A DNA stretch of 8,893 nt. It comes from Verrucomicrobiota bacterium. Lineage in GTDB: Bacteria > Verrucomicrobiota > Verrucomicrobiia > Opitutales > Opitutaceae. The stretch spans positions 1 to 8,893 of the forward strand of contig JAUPWC010000232.1 in the NCBI GenBank assembly GCA_030916665.1, in the 5' to 3' direction. Every line of letters begins with the position of its first letter. Position 1 is the stretch's first letter. Both the position numbers and the translations under genes were made by a program. This document shows positions 1-7,404 of this stretch, in pieces. Below the pieces are notes generated by a model. It had not been told where the DNA came from, did no database searches, and saw nothing but the letters and a program-made list of their open reading frames with translations.

Positions 1-1
1 C

Positions 2-76
2 GAGACCCTCGTGGACCACATCGAGTTCGACGAAGGCCGCGACCCCGTCGCCACCAAGGCCTGGGAATCGGTCTGA
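2..76 (+). CDS. C-terminal end of an unidentified protein (partial)
   Basis: An open frame enters from the left edge and ends at the TGA at 74-76, leaving the last 24 residues, which finish in ...DPVATKAWESV. Codon use (GAG, CTC, GTG, GAC, ATC, TTC, GCC) matches the strong G/C third-position bias of the neighbouring genes, so this is likely a true gene end. The tail is acidic and has no membrane character. Too little is present to assign a family, and I do not recognise it. A palindromic repeat starts about 50 bases after the stop. Confidence 0.55.
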   Translation, partial: ETLVDHIEFDEGRDPVATKAWESV

Positions 77-126
77 GCCGGAACCAGGAGGGAGAATTCA
101 GCCTCCTGATTTCAGAAGCACTGATG

Positions 127-201
127 GGTGGAACGCGCTGACCTCAGCGCGTTGCGGCGAAGCCGCTCCGAACCAGCGCCTTGAGGTCAAGGCGCTCCAC
201 C
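127..201. repeat. Palindromic repeat with three hairpins (BIME-like)
   Basis: Three back-to-back hairpins lie between the partial gene and the lipoprotein gene. Hairpin 1 (132-153) pairs AACGCGCTG with CAGCGCGTT around an ACCT loop. A central hairpin (154-166) pairs GCGGC with GCCGC around GAA. Hairpin 2 (175-196) pairs AGCGCCTTG with CAAGGCGCT around an AGGT loop. The outer segments, 127-143 and 185-201, are also inverted copies of each other with 14 of 17 positions matching, beginning GGTGGA and ending TCCACC. Two palindromes in opposite orientation around a short spacer is the architecture of a bacterial interspersed mosaic element. It follows a gene end but has no T-run, so an intrinsic terminator is not supported. 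The family name is inference; the palindromes are seen directly. Confidence 0.75.
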
Positions 202-368
202 GCCAGCGGCATGGTTCCGCCCAGGCCGATGGAGGGCGGGGCTGCGCACCCGCCGTGATCGACTTAAAAGCCACGGGACTTCGTTCCAACGAGCCGCCCT
301 GCCGGGCCCAGAAACGCGTTGCCCGGAGCGAGGCCGGCGGTAAACCATGGGCCGCGGGCCGAAACTCC

Positions 369-1619
369 ATGGAACCACACCCAAGCCACATCGCGTCCGG
401 ACAGCGGGGCAGCCTTGCCCGCGCGACCGCAGCCATCCTTTCCGCGATCCTCGTTGCGCTGCTGTCGCTGGCCGCCGGTTGCGGCAAATCGCCCGAGGAA
501 CAGCGGGCCATCGCCAAGGCGGAGAAGGCCCGCACCACCGGCGTGCTGGCCGTGAAGTCCAACCTCGCCACCGCCGCGATCACGGCGACCTTGCTCCCCT
601 CGGGTGCGGAAACCGCCCCGGCACCGGCCACCGGCACGCTGGAGAAGCCTCTCTCCGGCTTGGCTCCCGGCAAATACGCCGTCACCGCCCGCGCCGACGG
701 CTGGCCCGAGGCCAGCGGCCAGGCGGAGATCACCGCCGGCCAGACCGCCGAGCTCGAGCTGAACTTCAAGAGCGGCTCCCTCAGGCTGGAGTCGGAACCC
801 GTCGGCGTGACGGTGAAACTCGGCGCCACCGTGCTCGGCAAAACTCCGCTGACGATCCCGATGCTCCCGCCGGGCGAATGCGCGCTCACGCTGGAGCAAC
901 CCGGCTGGCCGGCCATCGCGCTCAGGACCACGATCGCCGAGGGACAGGAAGCCGTCGCGACGGCCCGTCTGCCTCACGGCAAACTCAGCGTGGAATCCTT
1001 CCCGACCGGCGCGGCGGTTCTCATCGGAGGCAAATCCTTTGGCCAGACCCCGCTCGTCTGGGAACGCATGCCGGCCGGCACCAAGAAACTCACGCTGCAG
1101 GCCAAAGATTTCCCGCCGCTGGAGATCACCGTGCAGGTGGACGACCGCAGCGACGTGAAGGTCGCGCCCGAGCTCGGGGCGGCGTTCCCCCTGCTGAACG
1201 GCGCGGCGGTCCTGAAGGACGTCTGGGTGCCCGACGATCCCAACCGGCTCACGGCGAGCTTCGAAATCACCGGCCGCTTCGCCCCCAAGAACGGCATCGT
1301 CAAAAACCTGAAGCGCCAGCGCCTGCACGAAAACTGGCTGCCGAAGCGCTACCGCTACTCCGGCACCGTGAAAGCCTACGACCCCAAGAGCGGCGAGATC
1401 GAGTTCAACGAAGAAGTCGGCGAACTGAGCCGCTTCCGCATCGTCGCCACGCCCACGCCCGCCGCCCTCGCCGCGCTGAACCTCGACGAAAAGACCGCCA
1501 AGGGCGTCACGCTCGCATTCTACGGCCTGCTCACCGGCGTGGAGGAGCCGCGCTGGCCCGCCCGGGCGATCACGTTTGAGCTGACCTCGGCCGAACCGCT
1601 GCGCGGCGACGCGCCGTAA
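369..1619 (+). CDS. PEGA-domain lipoprotein
   Basis: A 416-residue predicted lipoprotein, probably anchored in the outer or inner membrane facing the periplasm. The start at 369 is chosen because it places a signal peptide at the N terminus: basic residues R13 and R18, a hydrophobic stretch at about 21-36, and a lipobox A-A-G-C with the lipidated Cys at 38. An in-frame ATG at 255 would add 38 non-signal-like residues. Two clear PEGA-type beta repeats follow, at about 137-201 and 204-268, each with the pattern ES.P.G..V...G...G.TPL....PG...L. A degenerate one at about 90-133 (LAPGKYAVTARADGW) precedes them. PEGA modules are generally found in surface and cell-wall-associated proteins. The C-terminal part, about 270-416, is not recognised; it looks beta-rich and has a basic patch (KNLKRQRLHENWLPKRYRY). 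No good Shine-Dalgarno is visible. It converges on the YjbQ gene. Function beyond envelope association is unknown. Confidence 0.88.
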   Translation: MEPHPSHIASGQRGSLARATAAILSAILVALLSLAAGCGKSPEEQRAIAKAEKARTTGVLAVKSNLATAAITATLLPSGAETAPAPATGTLEKPLSGLAPGKYAVTARADGWPEASGQAEITAGQTAELELNFKSGSLRLESEPVGVTVKLGATVLGKTPLTIPMLPPGECALTLEQPGWPAIALRTTIAEGQEAVATARLPHGKLSVESFPTGAAVLIGGKSFGQTPLVWERMPAGTKKLTLQAKDFPPLEITVQVDDRSDVKVAPELGAAFPLLNGAAVLKDVWVPDDPNRLTASFEITGRFAPKNGIVKNLKRQRLHENWLPKRYRYSGTVKAYDPKSGEIEFNEEVGELSRFRIVATPTPAALAALNLDEKTAKGVTLAFYGLLTGVEEPRWPARAITFELTSAEPLRGDAP

Positions 1620-1653
1620 GCGGCTTGTTCGAGCTGGCTGCGTGATTGAAAAT

Positions 1654-1724
1654 TGTAGCGGCGGTCCATGACCGCCGTGCGCCTACCATATCGTGCCCGA
1701 CGGCGGTCATAGCCCGCCACTACA
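1654..1724. repeat. Inverted pair of GTAG-headed REP palindromes (BIME-like)
   Basis: Two 25-base arms, 1654-1678 and 1700-1724, are reverse complements of each other with 22 of 25 positions matching, separated by 21 bases. Each arm starts (read inward) with TGTAG and then contains its own palindrome, GGCGGT...ACCGCC in the left arm and a slightly degraded version in the right. GTAG followed by a GC-rich imperfect palindrome is the known signature of REP sequences mobilised by RAYT (TnpA-REP) proteins, and an inverted pair is a BIME. It sits exactly between the convergent lipoprotein and YjbQ genes, where it could also shape 3' ends or block read-through. There is no T-tract. The repeat is seen directly; the REP/BIME assignment rests on the motif. 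Confidence 0.8.
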
Positions 1725-1741
1725 GCCAAATTCAGGCGCAA

Positions 1742-2158
1742 TCACCCGACGAACGTCAGCACCAGATTCCGCGTGTGCGGGGCGCGGCGGTGTTCCCACA
1801 GGAAAATCCCCTGCCAGGTGCCGAGCAGCAGCTCGCCGTCGGCGAAGGGGATGCTCTCGCTGCTGCGCGTGAGCGCCATGCGGATGTGGCTCGGCATGTC
1901 GTCGGGGCCTTCGAGCGTGTGCGTGAAATGCGGGTCGTCCTCGGGCACGAGCCGGTCCAGCCAGGCCTCGAGATCGCGTCGCGCCGAGGGATCGGCGTTT
2001 TCCATCAGCACGAGGCTGCAGCTCGTGTGCTGGCAGAACACGGTCGCCACACCCGACCGCAGCCCGCTCGCCCGCAGCGCCTGCGCCACCTCCTCGGTGA
2101 TCTCATAGGTGCCCTTGCCGCGCGTGCGGACCGAGAGCGTCTTCTGGTGGACAGCCAT
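1742..2158 (-). CDS. yjbQ: YjbQ/UPF0047 family protein (secondary thiamine-phosphate synthase)
   Basis: A 138-residue protein, the same length as E. coli YjbQ and complete at both ends. The family hallmarks are present in order: FCQHTSCSL (41-49), N-A-D-P (54-57), EGPDDMPSHI (83-92) and GTWQGIFLWEHR (113-124). H44, H77, H80 and H91 are the likely metal-site or active-site histidines. The family is a small soluble trimeric fold described as having a weak thiamine-phosphate-synthase activity in E. coli; its main physiological role is unsettled. The ATG at 2156-2158 begins just before the conserved strand. A GGAG lies 18 bases upstream, too far to be a convincing ribosome site. It diverges from the YkgJ gene across about 116 bases. 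Confidence 0.93.
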   Translation of the reverse strand: MAVHQKTLSVRTRGKGTYEITEEVAQALRASGLRSGVATVFCQHTSCSLVLMENADPSARRDLEAWLDRLVPEDDPHFTHTLEGPDDMPSHIRMALTRSSESIPFADGELLLGTWQGIFLWEHRRAPHTRNLVLTFVG

Positions 2159-2274
2159 GCCGCGACGCTAGAAATCTCCGGGTCGGCGGCAAGCTGCGAG
2201 CAGTCCGGCCACGTCCCCGCGCCCGCGGTTGATTTGGTTCGCCGCGCGGCACCGTTTCTGCGCCGATACGCCCC

Positions 2275-2985
2275 ATGTCCGCCCTCACTCCAGCCCAGGA
2301 CCGTGAGCGTCACCGGTTGTTCGGCGCCGCGGCGCAGGGCATGGAGCAGCGCGTGGCGCAGGCCACCAAGGCCGGCCAGATGCTCGACGCCCTGCGCTGG
2401 GGCATGGAACGGCTCGACCGCACGCTCGCGGAGAGTCCCGCGGAGCTCCGCACCCGGATCGCCTGCCGGGCCGGCTGCGGATACTGCTGCAGCGTGCCCG
2501 TGGACGTGCAGGCCCACGAAGTCTTCTACGCCGCCGAGCACATCCAGCTGCATTTTCCGCCCGAGGACCTCGCCGAGGTCGTGGCCCGCACCGCCGCCCA
2601 CCGGAAAGTGTTCTCGGGCCTCACCAACGAACAGCGCGCGGACCTGCTCAGCCCCTGCCCCCTGCTCGACGCCGGCGGCAGTTGCTCCATCTACGAGGGC
2701 CGGCCGGAAATTTGCCGCGCCCATCACGCCAGCGACGCCGCGGCCTGCGCCGCCTCCACCCATCCGGCGGAGTTCCAGGAAGTCCACATCCCCGCTCTCC
2801 AGGCCCGGATGTTTGCGGTGATGCTCGGGCTCGACGAGGCCATCGAGGCCGAGGGCTTCGACGACCGCGCCTATGATTTCGGCTCCGCGCTAAACGAGGC
2901 CCTGACCAACAGCCTGTGCCGCGTGCGCTGGCTGCGCCGCGAAGCCGCCTTCCCCGACTCCTGCCTCGCCGACAAGCCGGAGTGA
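2275..2985 (+). CDS. YkgJ family cysteine cluster protein
   Basis: A 236-residue soluble protein with the cysteine-cluster signature of the YkgJ family (CxxxCxxCC, putative Zn/Fe chelation). C64, C68, C71 and C72 form the first cluster (CRAGCGYCC) followed by V-x-V. The second part has C128, then C137-S-I-Y-E-G-R-P-E-I-C147-R, matching the family pattern C.IY..RP..CR. C158 may also belong to the metal site. An N-terminal helical region (about 10-60) precedes the cluster and a helical tail follows. The biochemical role of the family is not established; metal binding is inferred from spacing. The ATG at 2275 has no clear Shine-Dalgarno. Its stop is 19 bases from the stop of the convergent permease gene. 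Confidence 0.88.
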   Translation: MSALTPAQDRERHRLFGAAAQGMEQRVAQATKAGQMLDALRWGMERLDRTLAESPAELRTRIACRAGCGYCCSVPVDVQAHEVFYAAEHIQLHFPPEDLAEVVARTAAHRKVFSGLTNEQRADLLSPCPLLDAGGSCSIYEGRPEICRAHHASDAAACAASTHPAEFQEVHIPALQARMFAVMLGLDEAIEAEGFDDRAYDFGSALNEALTNSLCRVRWLRREAAFPDSCLADKPE

Positions 2986-3004
2986 GCGCAGCCGGACGTC
3001 GGTT

Positions 3005-5407
3005 TCAATCCGCCCGGAGCGCCTCGAGCGGGTCGAGCTTCGCGGCGCGGCGCGCGGGCAACCAGCAGGCGAGCAGTGCGGCGAAGCCCACGGCGGCCAG
3101 CGCGAGCAGGAGCGGCAGGGCGGACAGCCCGTCCATGCGATAGACGATGGACTTCAGCGTCGAGGCCAGCGCGAAGCTCCCGCCCAGGCCGAGTGCGAGC
3201 CCCACGCCCACCCAGCGGCTGCCCTGCGCGAAGACGAGCTTCACGATGTCGCCCTTGAGCGCGCCGATGGCCACGCGCACGCCGATCTCGCGGGTGCGCT
3301 GCTGCACGGAATACGAGAGCGTGCCGTAGAGCCCGACCGCCACGAGGCCGAGCGCCGTCGCCATGAAAAAGTTCACGAGGCCCGTGACCGCGCGTTCGCC
3401 CTTGGCGGCGCGCTCGACCACCTGGCGCATCGTGCGCACGTCGCGCAAGGCCAGCTCGCCGTCGAGCGCCGCGAGTTCGCGCCGCAGCAGCGGGGCGAGC
3501 TGGTCGACGGGCAGCGGCGAGCGCAGCACGAAGTTCACGTAACGGCCCCAGTGGCCCTCGGGCACCGTATACATCTCGGGCTGCACCTCGGCGGTGGCGC
3601 TCCACTGTTTCACGTTCTCAACCACGCCGACCACGCGCACCACATACCAGGGCTTCTCCGGCTGGTTGGCGCGCATGATCTCGCCGATCGGGTCCTTGTT
3701 GGGCCAGGCCTTGTCCACGCAGGCTTGGTTGACGACCACGCCGCGAATCTCGCCCGTGCGGTCCTCGGCCTGCAGGGTGCGGCCCTTGATCAGCCGCAGG
3801 CCCATGGTCGCGAAATAGTCCTCCGTGAGCGACGACCGCTCGACCGACATGCGCCGGGCGGTGGGGTCGTAGGTCTCGTCGTTCACGAGGGCGCTGGTGT
3901 TGCTGCCGCCCTCGAGCGGAAGCTTCGAGGTGATGGCGGCGTGCGTCACGCCCGGCAGCGCCTTCGCCCGCTCGACCAGCGCCTGCCAGAAGCGCACGCG
4001 GTCGGCGTCCTCCTTGTAACGGTCGCCGTTCAGGGCCACACGCGCCGTGATCACGGCGTCGGTGGCGAGCACCTCGTTTTCCTTCAGGATGCGGAGATAC
4101 GCGTCGGAGAGCAGCACGGCGCCGTTGGCCAGCACGAAGGCCACCGCCACCTGCGCGATCACCAGCCCGCGCAGCATGCGGTGGCGGGAGACCGAACCGA
4201 CCGCGCCGCGCGCGTCGGCCCGCAGCACGCCGGCCACGGAGGTGCGCATGGCCGCCAGCGCGGGCGGCAGGCCGGCCAGCAGCGCGGTGAGCACCGTGGC
4301 CCCGAGCCCGAAGGCAAGGGCGGGGAGATTCAGCGCCATCGCGGCCCGGCGGGCCTCGCTCACGGGCGCGATCACGCGCAGGACTTCGACGCCGCCCGCG
4401 GCGAGGGCCGCACCGAGCAGGGCGCCGGCGAGCGCGAGCACGGCGCTTTCCATCAGGGCCAGCTTCATCAGGTCGCCCCGTGAAGCGCCCAGCGCCACGC
4501 GCACGCCGAACTCGCCCTGCCGCCGCGCGCTGCGCGCGAGGAGCATGGAGGCGACATTGCCGCAGGCGACCAGCAGCACGAGAGCGACCGCACCGAAGAG
4601 CAGCCACACCTGCTTGGCGACGTCGCGCGTCATCTCCTCGTGCAGCGAGCGCACCAAGAGTTCCTTCCGGGTGTTGGAATTGGGATAGAGCTGCGTCAGG
4701 CGCTTGCCGATGGTCTTGATCTCGGCGTCGGCCGCCGTGACAGACACGCCGTCCCTGAGCCGGGCAATCCCGAGCAGGTAGTGGCTGTCGCGCTGCTGCT
4801 TCTCCTTCTCGTCCATGCGCCGCGGCGCCCAGAGCCGGCAGTCGTCGGTGCGCATCCACGGGCTGACAAACTCGAAGCCGGCGGGCATCACGCCGATGAT
4901 CTCGGCGTCGCCCCCGTTGACGCGCACCTTGCGGCCGATCACGGTGCGGTCCTCGCCATAAAGCTGCCGCCAGAGCGCGTGGCTGAGGACGACCACATAC
5001 GGCGCGCCGACGGTTTCGTCGGCCGGCTCGATCCAGCGCCCCAGCAGCGGAGCCACACCGAAGGCCTTCAGCACGTCGGCCGTGGCCGTCACGCCGGAGA
5101 CCGCCTGGGCGTTCTCCTGGCCGATGTTGAAATTCTGCGGCTGATAGATGCCGAAGGCCGTGAAACTCGTCGAATCCGTCCGGAGGTCCGTGTAGTCCGC
5201 CGGCGACAGCGGCCAATGGTTGCCCGACCACACATGCACGAGCCGGTCGGCGGCGGGATAGGAAAACGGCGAGATCACGAGCGCCTGCAGCGAGCTGAAG
5301 ATGGCGGTGGTGCTCCCGATGCCCACGGCGAGGGTGAGCACGGCAATGAGCGCAAACCCGGGGGACCGGGCCAGGGAGCGCAGGGCGAGGCGCAGGTTGG
5401 AGATCAT
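3005..5407 (-). CDS. ADOP-type ABC transporter permease (duplicated MacB/FtsX)
   Basis: An 800-residue inner-membrane protein made of two MacB-like halves. The first half has a membrane segment at about 17-44, a periplasmic MacB_PCD-like domain at about 45-260, and three membrane segments at about 266-290, 318-345 and 360-387. The second repeats this: a segment at 411-436, a periplasmic domain at about 437-672, and segments at 675-700, 728-752 and 762-784. Each half carries the FtsX coupling motif: GEFGVRVALGASRGDLMKL (298-316) and REIGVRVAIGALKGDIVKL (706-724). The ending PARRAAKLDPLEALRAD is typical of the family. This is the layout of the 'Acidobacterial duplicated orphan permease' proteins, which occur without an adjacent ATPase; none is present in this window. 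The long N-terminal helical extension found in some members is absent. Substrate unknown; by family it may be an efflux or mechanotransmission component. Confidence 0.93.
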   Translation of the reverse strand: MISNLRLALRSLARSPGFALIAVLTLAVGIGSTTAIFSSLQALVISPFSYPAADRLVHVWSGNHWPLSPADYTDLRTDSTSFTAFGIYQPQNFNIGQENAQAVSGVTATADVLKAFGVAPLLGRWIEPADETVGAPYVVVLSHALWRQLYGEDRTVIGRKVRVNGGDAEIIGVMPAGFEFVSPWMRTDDCRLWAPRRMDEKEKQQRDSHYLLGIARLRDGVSVTAADAEIKTIGKRLTQLYPNSNTRKELLVRSLHEEMTRDVAKQVWLLFGAVALVLLVACGNVASMLLARSARRQGEFGVRVALGASRGDLMKLALMESAVLALAGALLGAALAAGGVEVLRVIAPVSEARRAAMALNLPALAFGLGATVLTALLAGLPPALAAMRTSVAGVLRADARGAVGSVSRHRMLRGLVIAQVAVAFVLANGAVLLSDAYLRILKENEVLATDAVITARVALNGDRYKEDADRVRFWQALVERAKALPGVTHAAITSKLPLEGGSNTSALVNDETYDPTARRMSVERSSLTEDYFATMGLRLIKGRTLQAEDRTGEIRGVVVNQACVDKAWPNKDPIGEIMRANQPEKPWYVVRVVGVVENVKQWSATAEVQPEMYTVPEGHWGRYVNFVLRSPLPVDQLAPLLRRELAALDGELALRDVRTMRQVVERAAKGERAVTGLVNFFMATALGLVAVGLYGTLSYSVQQRTREIGVRVAIGALKGDIVKLVFAQGSRWVGVGLALGLGGSFALASTLKSIVYRMDGLSALPLLLALAAVGFAALLACWLPARRAAKLDPLEALRAD

Positions 5408-5414
5408 GGTGGTG

Positions 5415-5419
5415 CTCCC
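5415..5419 (-). promoter_or_regulatory. Ribosome binding site of the permease gene
   Basis: On the minus strand GGGAG lies 7 bases before the ATG at 5405-5407. This is the clearest Shine-Dalgarno in the window, and it supports that start. Confidence 0.65.
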
Positions 5420-5590
5420 ATCAAAACCCGCCGGCCCGGCAAAGGTTACGGCTTTTCTGTGCGCCCTCCGTCGCCGCGGCCCGTTCCAACTGTCCGCTTT
5501 CTTCCCGTATGCGGAGTGAAACCCGCTGCCTAACGTGGCGTCACCCTCCCACCGGCCGGCCAGTCCGGCTTCGCACTCCTACCCCACCCC

Positions 5591-6988
5591 ATGCGCCCCC
5601 AAACGCTCCTCCCCGGACTCCTCGCCCTTGTTGCCGTCCAGCTCCTCAGCCTGCCCGCCGTCGCCCAGATGGGCCGGCGCTTCCCCTCCGAGAAGAAGAT
5701 CGTCACCGACCCCGTCACGGGCGTGCCGCTCACCTTCCTCACGAGCACACCGGCCGGCGACTCCAAGATCTACCCGACCCACCCGCAGTGGACCGCCGAC
5801 GGCCAGTGGGTGATCTTCCGCTCCAACCGCGTGCGCGGCCAGGCCATGGCCGTGAACGAGCAGACCGGCGACCTCGTGCAGGTGACCGAGACCGGTTACG
5901 TCGGCGCGCTCTGCCTCGCGCAGAAGTCCATGCGCCTCTTCTTCCTCCGCCCGGAAAACCACACCTCGCCCGACGCCTACCCGCGCCCGCCCCGGCCCGG
6001 CGAGCCGCGCCCGGAGCGCAAGCCCGTGGCCCACCAGGTCGTGGCCGTCGATCTCGCGAAGCTCTTCGCCGACAGCGCCGCCGGCAAACTCCAGCCCGCC
6101 GCCACCTATGAGACCGTCTTCGGCACCATTCCCGCCGACCTCGGCATCGGCGGCGAACTGGCCCTCGATGCCAATGAGGATCAGGTCTATTTCCGCCTCA
6201 CCAAGGATGCCGCGACCAAGCTCCTGCCGCCCGAGACGAAAATCGCCGACACCTTCGGCCCGCGCAACATGGGCGCCGGCCCCTCCGGCGTCGGCAAGTT
6301 CAACCTCGCCACCGGCGTGGCCTCCGCCGTCGTCGCCGTGCCCTTCCAGGTCGGCCACGTCCAGTCCAACCCGTGGAAGGCCGGCGAGATCGTCTTCTGC
6401 TGGGAGACCGGCGGCAAATCCCCGCAGCGCACCTGGACCGTCATGGCCGACGGCACCGGCCTGCGGAAGCTCTACCCCGAGGCACCCTACGACTGGGTCA
6501 CCCACGAGGCCGTCATCGGTCCCGACGAGGTCGCCATCGCGATCCTGGGCCATCGCAAAGCCGGCACCGACGACGCCTGGGGCCCCAGCGGCACGCGCGT
6601 CCACCCGACCGGCCTCGCGATCATCAACCTCCGCAACGACCACTTCTACATCGCCGGCCAGACCAAGAGCGGCAGCGGCCTGTGGCACGTCCACGGCTCG
6701 CCCGACGGCCGCTGGGCCGCGGGCGACGACTTCGCGCGCAGCCTCTACCTGATCGACCGCCGCACGAACGAGATGATGCTGCTCACGGCCGGCCACAAGG
6801 ACACCGCCGCCGACCACATCCACCCGACCTTCCACCCCGACGGCACCCGCATCCAGATCCAGTCGGCCATGCTCTCCGAGGACAACCGCTCGATGAACAT
6901 CTGCATCGTCCCCGTGCCCAAGGACTGGCTCGCCCGCACCTACAGCGAAAAGGTTCACCCCTCGAAGTCCGACGGCGGCAAACCGTGA
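5591..6988 (+). CDS. Exported oligogalacturonate lyase family protein (PL22-like beta-propeller)
   Basis: A 465-residue protein with an N-terminal signal peptide (hydrophobic 6-21, probable cleavage after A-V-A at 25), so it is likely periplasmic, unlike the cytoplasmic enterobacterial Ogl enzymes. The rest shows repeated propeller-blade motifs (HPQWTADGQWVIFRSN at 64-79, HGSPDGRWAAGD at 368-379, HPTFHPDGTRIQIQS at 411-425). Segments recalling Ogl occur in the same order: GHVQSNPW..GEIVFC.E (255-272), R..TW.V.ADGT..R.LYPE (280-297), WVTHE (302-306) and D-H-I-H-P-T-F (408-414). By comparison from memory with the characterised Yersinia/Dickeya enzymes, H256 would be the catalytic-base position, and H305, H409 and H411 the metal ligands. 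Ogl cleaves short oligogalacturonides from pectin by beta-elimination. Substrate here is inference, and it could be a non-enzymatic TolB-like propeller. There is no Shine-Dalgarno. It is divergent from the permease gene. Confidence 0.75.
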   Translation: MRPQTLLPGLLALVAVQLLSLPAVAQMGRRFPSEKKIVTDPVTGVPLTFLTSTPAGDSKIYPTHPQWTADGQWVIFRSNRVRGQAMAVNEQTGDLVQVTETGYVGALCLAQKSMRLFFLRPENHTSPDAYPRPPRPGEPRPERKPVAHQVVAVDLAKLFADSAAGKLQPAATYETVFGTIPADLGIGGELALDANEDQVYFRLTKDAATKLLPPETKIADTFGPRNMGAGPSGVGKFNLATGVASAVVAVPFQVGHVQSNPWKAGEIVFCWETGGKSPQRTWTVMADGTGLRKLYPEAPYDWVTHEAVIGPDEVAIAILGHRKAGTDDAWGPSGTRVHPTGLAIINLRNDHFYIAGQTKSGSGLWHVHGSPDGRWAAGDDFARSLYLIDRRTNEMMLLTAGHKDTAADHIHPTFHPDGTRIQIQSAMLSEDNRSMNICIVPVPKDWLARTYSEKVHPSKSDGGKP

Positions 6989-7032
6989 GTGGGCGCGCGC
7001 GGCATCAAGCCCTGTTTCTTTTTAGGCCCGGC

Positions 7033-7131
7033 ATCTTGTACTGCGCGGGAGCGCAGGGACTGAGAATCGCAACTGCACACAGAAATCCCGCTGCTCCCGC
7101 AGCGGGCCACACCGGCAATCGCGGAATCCGG
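7033..7131 (+). repeat. Palindromic repeat element, copy A
   Basis: This stretch matches the reverse complement of 7408-7514 along its length, with a few substitutions, a 5-base gap near 7104, a 3-base gap near 7040 and two single-base gaps. It contains a hairpin CTGCGC-GGGA-GCGCAG (7041-7056), a perfect 8-bp hairpin CCCGCTGC-TCCC-GCAGCGGG (7087-7106), and ACACCGG...CCGGTGT (7109-7134). It ends in GCAATCGCGGAATCCGG, which is found exactly inverted at 7408-7424. The left end seems eroded: only CCCGG (7027-7031) recalls the terminal repeat of copy B. Confidence 0.8.
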
Positions 7132-7324
7132 TGTCCATCGAACGAGCTCGCCGACGCAGACCGGGTGTGATGCGCGCCGGAATCTCCGCCTGCCATTCAT
7201 GGAGCCACGGCAACCCCGTCGTGGTTCACCCCAATATCGCCGCAGGGTCGTTGCGACGCCCATGGCCGGCCTGTCACCGTAGTTCATGCCCAGTGTGACT
7301 TTTGCCTACTAAAGCACATTCTAG

Positions 7325-7394
7325 CGCTTGAGTCCCGCGTTCGCGGGACGAAAGCGTGGTCCGGGAGCGACCACGTTGTCGCTGCGCTCCAACG
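7325..7394. repeat. Chain of three overlapping hairpins
   Basis: Hairpin 1 is CGCTT (7325-7329) with AAGCG (7352-7356), enclosing GTCCCGCG (7332-7339) with CGCGGGAC (7342-7349); the two helices are joined by opposed G-A steps on each side. Hairpin 2 pairs CGTGGTC (7355-7361) with GACCACG (7369-7375). Hairpin 3 pairs CGTTG (7374-7378) with CAACG (7390-7394). The arms of neighbouring hairpins overlap, so they compete. No T-tract follows. It may be another degenerate REP-type cluster or a structured transcript end between convergent genes. Confidence 0.6.
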
Positions 7395-7404
7395 CGTATC
7401 GTTT

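Noticed and set aside
132..153. Intrinsic terminator for the first gene
   Set aside because: The hairpin is strong but is followed by GCGGCG, not a T-run; it is better explained as part of the palindromic repeat.
255..368. Earlier ATG start for the lipoprotein
   Set aside because: It would bury the signal peptide behind 38 polar residues; the start at 369 gives a normal lipoprotein signal.
264..1328. Long minus-strand open frame (354 codons) opposite the lipoprotein gene
   Set aside because: It is antisense to a gene with signal peptide, lipobox and PEGA repeats; its composition (Gly, Arg, Ala, Glu, His rich) is typical of a shadow frame in GC-rich DNA.
1646..2821. Plus-strand open frame of 391 codons spanning YjbQ and YkgJ
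   Set aside because: It runs antisense across the YjbQ gene and out of frame through YkgJ, both of which have family motifs.
3618..5231. Long minus-strand open frame (537 codons) inside the permease gene
   Set aside because: Its translation is Arg/Gly/Ala-rich with no motifs, in a different frame from the clearly recognisable permease.
5579..6958. Long minus-strand open frame (459 codons) opposite the lyase-like gene
   Set aside because: The plus-strand frame has a signal peptide and propeller motifs; the antisense frame has low-complexity Gly/Val/Ala/Asp composition.
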